The position numbers were made by a program, and so were the translations under genes. A stretch of DNA of 6,816 nucleotides, taken from the NCBI GenBank assembly GCA_012837655.1, contig DUQT01000075.1, positions 1-6,816 on the forward strand. The letters are read 5' to 3'. Below, piece after piece: positions 4,214-6,816 of the stretch. This DNA is from Actinomyces sp. (lineage in GTDB: Bacteria; Actinomycetota; Actinomycetes; Actinomycetales; Actinomycetaceae). A model generated the notes under the pieces. The model was not told the DNA's origin. It worked only from the letters and a program-made list of their open reading frames with translations, and made no database searches. The number at the start of each line of letters is the position of its first letter. The first letter of the stretch is position 1.

Positions 4214-6816
4214 ATGAGTATCAGACTCCGCAGTACCGCGTTAGCTGCAGGCGGCGCTCTGGTTGCATCAATGATTGGTGCTACAGCGCTCCCTGCGGTA
4301 GCCGACGAATCAATAGAGTTGTCTAGTGAGCCTGTAACGGTTGAATGTGATTGGGACTGTAGCCAAGACGAGCTTCAGACCCTTATCAACGACGCAGGCA
4401 CAACTCCAACGACCATCGTCTTGGGCTTGATCGACACATACCTCACTGAGACGCTCGTGATACCAGAGGGCTCCGACATCACCCTCCTAAATGCGCCTAT
4501 AGACATTCCTAACTATGTGAATGACACTGGTTTGACCCGAGAAGATGGGTTCACCGGCAGACTTATCCACATCCAGAAGGGCGCAAAACTCACCTTAGAC
4601 AGCAACGAAAAAGGCTTGGGCACGACAGTTGTTCGAGCTCGTGGCGAATGGGTCGAGGGTGCAAGCCACCAGCCATCGATCTACGTCGAGGGTGAGCTGG
4701 TCATGGAGAAGGGACGCGTGGAAGGGGCGCGTAAACTTCAGTCGATGTGGCAAGGAGCCATCACCGTTCGTGGTGAAGATGCGAAGTTGGTCCTCAATGG
4801 TGGAACAGTAACGGATAACCACCGCATGACGGGCAAGCCTGGCTCAGTTCAATACGGAGCCGGAAATATTGCCTTGGATCGCGGAGCGACCATGGTGATG
4901 AACGGTGGAGACGTATCTGATGGACTCACCGAGCGTAACCCTGGTTCATACGGTGAAACTGGCGGAATTGGTGTATTTAATGGGTCTCACCTAACTGTTA
5001 ACGGTGGAACGATCAGTGGCAACCGCGGCTGGAGCGGGAACATCGGTGTTTTTAGCTGGCTGTCAGACAATGAGTTTGATGCGGCCGAATCGCTTCGCTC
5101 TACCGTTGAGATCAACGGTGGCGAAATAAAAGACGGCTATGCCGAATTTGGCGGTGGTGGTGTCAGCATCTTCGGTAACGGCGACGTGACCATGAACGAT
5201 GGAACCATCACTAACAACACAGCAAACAACGGTGGCGGCGTAAACGCTATGGACCTGTATGTCTGGGGCGCAGATAACTCGTGGCAAGAGGTCCCGGGCG
5301 ACGGTAAGGTAAACGGTTATTCACCTGAAGAATGGACCGAGATCTCCCCTGGTGGCTTCACCATGAATGGTGGAACGATTAGTGACAACGGCGCCTACCG
5401 CACAGGTGGTGGGGTCAACGTTGTGGCAAATGGTGTGAAGCTACTTGGCGGCACTATTGAAGGTAACTGGGCCAACAGTCAGGGCGGTGGTCTATACGTT
5501 GCAACAAGGTCATATACCACCCACGTGCAGAACGCACTTGTTACAGAGAACTATGCTGAACCCGTAGGTGGCAAGGTGGCTAAGGGTGGTGGCATCTGGT
5601 TGTGCCCGACTGGAGATCTGACAATGCACGTCACCGATGGTGGCGCGATCTTCGATAACCAGGCTCCGACCCCTAGCAACGGTGAAGACTACTATGGCGC
5701 AGATTTTGCGCACGATAACTATGGAACCGTGAACCCAGCAAAGCTCAAACTTGATTCGCTGATGCTCGGTGGTGGTAGCACGGCCTATTTCAAGGACGGC
5801 GGCACTAGTAGCCCTCGCTACAATCCTGACAATCCAGGGAAGCAACAGATTTTCCAGGATCCCCCAGCAGATCCTATCGAGGGAGACCCGAACCTGGATC
5901 TCAACAACGTCGAGTACCGAAAGACCCTGCAAAATGCCGGATTAATAAACGTTGTCGGCTCAGAGGATGCAAAGACTCAAGCAGCTGCTTGGGCCAGTTT
6001 GATCATAACGGGTAACACAGCACCCCGTGGTGCAGGTATCGGATCGAATGGCGAAGTTGTCTTCGGAACCCCGGGTTCCACTGAAATTTCAGTTTCGAAG
6101 GAATGGAAGGAATCTGATGGCGACGAACTTGCTGAAGATCTGCGATTCCCTGTCAAGGTACAGCTCCAAGCCAACTTTGTAGGTGAAGATACGAAGTTCA
6201 ATATCGGCAATCCGATCATCTTGAATGAAAACAACAACTGGACCTACAAGTTCACCGACCTTCCCACAGCAAACCAGGGAAAGATTCTTGAATATTCAGT
6301 TGTCGAGGACGTTGACGGACTTCCAAGCGAGAAGATCGTCGCTGACGTGCAACCCGCTCTAGAAAGTGACGGGACTTTCATCGTTACCAACACCCTTGAG
6401 CTGATAAGCATTCCAGTAGAAAAGATCTGGGAAGGCGGCGATGAGGGCGATCGTCCCGAATCTGTCACAGTGGAGCTTCTGCGCGATGGCAAATCGACAG
6501 GTCAGACTATTGAGCTGAATGCAGAGAACGGTTGGAAGGCTGAGTTCACGGACCTGCAGCCCTATAGGGCTTGGAATGCCGAGAAACAGGCATTCGATGA
6601 ATACGTCTACAGCGTCGAAGAGGTTGGTGTAGCCAACTATGAGGCTGAAGTGACTGGTAATCAGGTTGATGGATTCACGATTACAAACACGTTCACTCCT
6701 CCCTCGACCCCGTCGGAGCCGACTGAGCCAACCACGACACCGTCGGAGCCGAGCGAGCCGACGACAACGCCTGAAACTCCTGAGGAGCCTGGCCTTCCCA
6801 AGACTGGAACCAATAC
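4214..6816 (+). CDS. LPXTG-anchored beta-helix surface protein with two Cna-B domains, 3' truncated
   Basis: One uninterrupted frame of 867 codons runs off the right edge. Residues 1-30 are a signal peptide: R4 and R6, a hydrophobic core at 8-26 and an AVA site before D31. There is no YSIRK motif. Residues 45-618 look like a right-handed beta-helix: an N-terminal LQTLIND...PTTIVL cap, then coils marked by NGG motifs at N195, N230, N263, N301 and N385, variants at 328 and 411, and GGG[VLI] turns at 314, 340, 398, 424 and 458. Two Cna-B domains follow (about 623-728 and 731-827), then a Pro/Thr/Ser/Glu stalk and LPKTG at 861-865. The membrane segment and charged tail would lie just past the window. 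ATG 4214 is the first possible start, since an in-frame TAG lies at 4196-4198; the upstream AAGAAA is a poor ribosome site. It is likely a sortase-attached adhesin. Its ligand is unknown, and an enzymatic beta-helix (polysaccharide lyase) is less likely. No pilin YPK motif was seen. Confidence 0.9.
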   Translation, partial: MSIRLRSTALAAGGALVASMIGATALPAVADESIELSSEPVTVECDWDCSQDELQTLINDAGTTPTTIVLGLIDTYLTETLVIPEGSDITLLNAPIDIPNYVNDTGLTREDGFTGRLIHIQKGAKLTLDSNEKGLGTTVVRARGEWVEGASHQPSIYVEGELVMEKGRVEGARKLQSMWQGAITVRGEDAKLVLNGGTVTDNHRMTGKPGSVQYGAGNIALDRGATMVMNGGDVSDGLTERNPGSYGETGGIGVFNGSHLTVNGGTISGNRGWSGNIGVFSWLSDNEFDAAESLRSTVEINGGEIKDGYAEFGGGGVSIFGNGDVTMNDGTITNNTANNGGGVNAMDLYVWGADNSWQEVPGDGKVNGYSPEEWTEISPGGFTMNGGTISDNGAYRTGGGVNVVANGVKLLGGTIEGNWANSQGGGLYVATRSYTTHVQNALVTENYAEPVGGKVAKGGGIWLCPTGDLTMHVTDGGAIFDNQAPTPSNGEDYYGADFAHDNYGTVNPAKLKLDSLMLGGGSTAYFKDGGTSSPRYNPDNPGKQQIFQDPPADPIEGDPNLDLNNVEYRKTLQNAGLINVVGSEDAKTQAAAWASLIITGNTAPRGAGIGSNGEVVFGTPGSTEISVSKEWKESDGDELAEDLRFPVKVQLQANFVGEDTKFNIGNPIILNENNNWTYKFTDLPTANQGKILEYSVVEDVDGLPSEKIVADVQPALESDGTFIVTNTLELISIPVEKIWEGGDEGDRPESVTVELLRDGKSTGQTIELNAENGWKAEFTDLQPYRAWNAEKQAFDEYVYSVEEVGVANYEAEVTGNQVDGFTITNTFTPPSTPSEPTEPTTTPSEPSEPTTTPETPEEPGLPKTGTN
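4346..6067 (+). other. Beta-helix domain of the surface protein (residues 45-618)
   Basis: The coil unit reads roughly [LVM]-x-[MLVI]-N-G-G-[TDE]-[IV]-[ST]-x-N, followed after 10-20 residues by G-G-G-[VLI]. N-G-G spacings are 35, 33, 38, 27, 57 and 26 residues, so coils are interrupted by loops, the largest around 345-380 and 480-570. The alternation of [IV]xxN and GGGV resembles repeats of Pmp-type and other parallel beta-helix adhesins. Cys residues occur only at 45, 49 and 464; C45/C49 could form a disulfide at the N-terminal cap. Confidence 0.7.
6080..6397 (+). other. Cna-B domain 1 (residues 623-728)
   Basis: This is an Ig-like stalk domain of the collagen-adhesin B type. The expected isopeptide partners are present: K629 in VSKEW, N726 in IVTNT, and the catalytic acid E698 in YSVVE. 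Together they would form a Lys-Asn cross-link that stiffens the stalk. Assignment is from these motifs, not from a profile search. Confidence 0.8.
6404..6694 (+). other. Cna-B domain 2 (residues 731-827)
   Basis: This second copy has K737 in PVEKIW, E803 in YSVEE and N825 in TITNT, the same Lys/Glu/Asn pattern as domain 1. It also has the VELLRDGK and FTDLQPY strands usual for the family. It sits directly before the Pro-rich stalk, with no Pro-rich spacer between the two domains. Confidence 0.85.
6710..6769 (+). repeat. Two 30-bp tandem repeats coding the Pro-rich stalk
   Basis: Residues 833-842 (PSEPTEPTTT) and 843-852 (PSEPSEPTTT) are adjacent copies of a ten-residue unit; the DNA matches at 24 of 30 bases, the first 12 being identical. 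Such stalk repeats commonly change copy number between strains and set how far the head reaches through the wall. Confidence 0.75.
6794..6808 (+). other. LPKTG sortase signal
   Basis: L861-P-K-T-G865 is a canonical LPXTG cell-wall sorting motif, cut between Thr and Gly by a class A, or possibly class E, sortase. It is preceded by the Pro/Glu/Thr stalk. The hydrophobic segment and positive tail expected next lie beyond the window. Confidence 0.93.

Noticed and set aside
4096..4326. 76-codon plus-strand frame with a hydrophobic start before the surface-protein gene
   Set aside because: The first half looks faintly like a signal peptide, but it overlaps the true signal peptide in another frame, becomes Cys/Arg-rich nonsense, and has no ribosome site.
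5510..5932. 140-codon minus-strand frame
   Set aside because: It is antisense to the beta-helix region; the plus frame is continuous for 867 codons with clear domains, so this is a shadow.
6404..6816. The surface protein as a sortase-assembled pilin
   Set aside because: Cna-B domains and LPXTG fit pilins, but no YPK pilin motif is visible, and a large beta-helix head is more like a monomeric wall-anchored adhesin.
1..6816. CRISPR array, tRNA, rRNA, insertion sequence or phage attachment site
   Set aside because: No regular spaced repeats, cloverleaf, transposase frame or terminal inverted repeats were found on either strand by reading.

Overview
The window looks like a chromosomal segment from a moderate-GC actinobacterium. 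The evidence is an RbpA (an RNA polymerase partner known only from Actinobacteria), a HelY-type helicase C-terminus, and an Lnt running convergently towards rbpA as I recall it from mycobacteria. The LPXTG-anchored surface protein with a beta-helix and Cna-B domains points to a host-associated lineage, perhaps Actinomycetaceae (Arcanobacterium/Trueperella/Actinomyces-like). The family assignment is inference.

Layout. Bases 1-193 are the 3' end of a DEAD/DEAH-box helicase gene (helY). Its stop codon overlaps by one base the GTG start of lnt (193-1773), which encodes an apolipoprotein N-acyltransferase with its Glu-Lys-Cys triad intact. A perfect 13-bp inverted repeat (1793-1832) follows and probably terminates transcription from both sides, because rbpA (1954-2313) reads back on the minus strand. 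The gap between rbpA and the next gene (2314-2652) has no gene but is unusually rich in repeats: three copies of a 10-mer, a 12-bp inverted repeat containing a 14-bp perfect palindrome, and a small hairpin.

From 2653 on, the genes are on the plus strand: a single-domain rhodanese (2653-2916), then a bile acid:sodium symporter-family membrane protein (2992-4065) that appears to be expressed from its own promoter as a leaderless mRNA. The last part of the window is one long open frame, 4214 to the window end (867 complete codons, no stop). It encodes a secreted protein with a signal peptide, a right-handed beta-helix built on repeated NGGTI-type motifs, two Cna-B domains with complete isopeptide-bond residues, a Pro/Thr/Ser/Glu stalk and an LPKTG sortase signal ending eight bases before the window edge. 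Only the membrane anchor and charged tail are missing.

How they fit together. Lnt completes lipoprotein acylation at the membrane, and the LPKTG protein needs a sortase that is not in the window. No operon links all the genes; helY-lnt is the only tight pair. The core genes on the left are ordinary. The accessory part is the surface protein, and the least explained part is the repeat-rich rbpA/rhodanese intergenic region. I do not see a clear new multi-gene system here.
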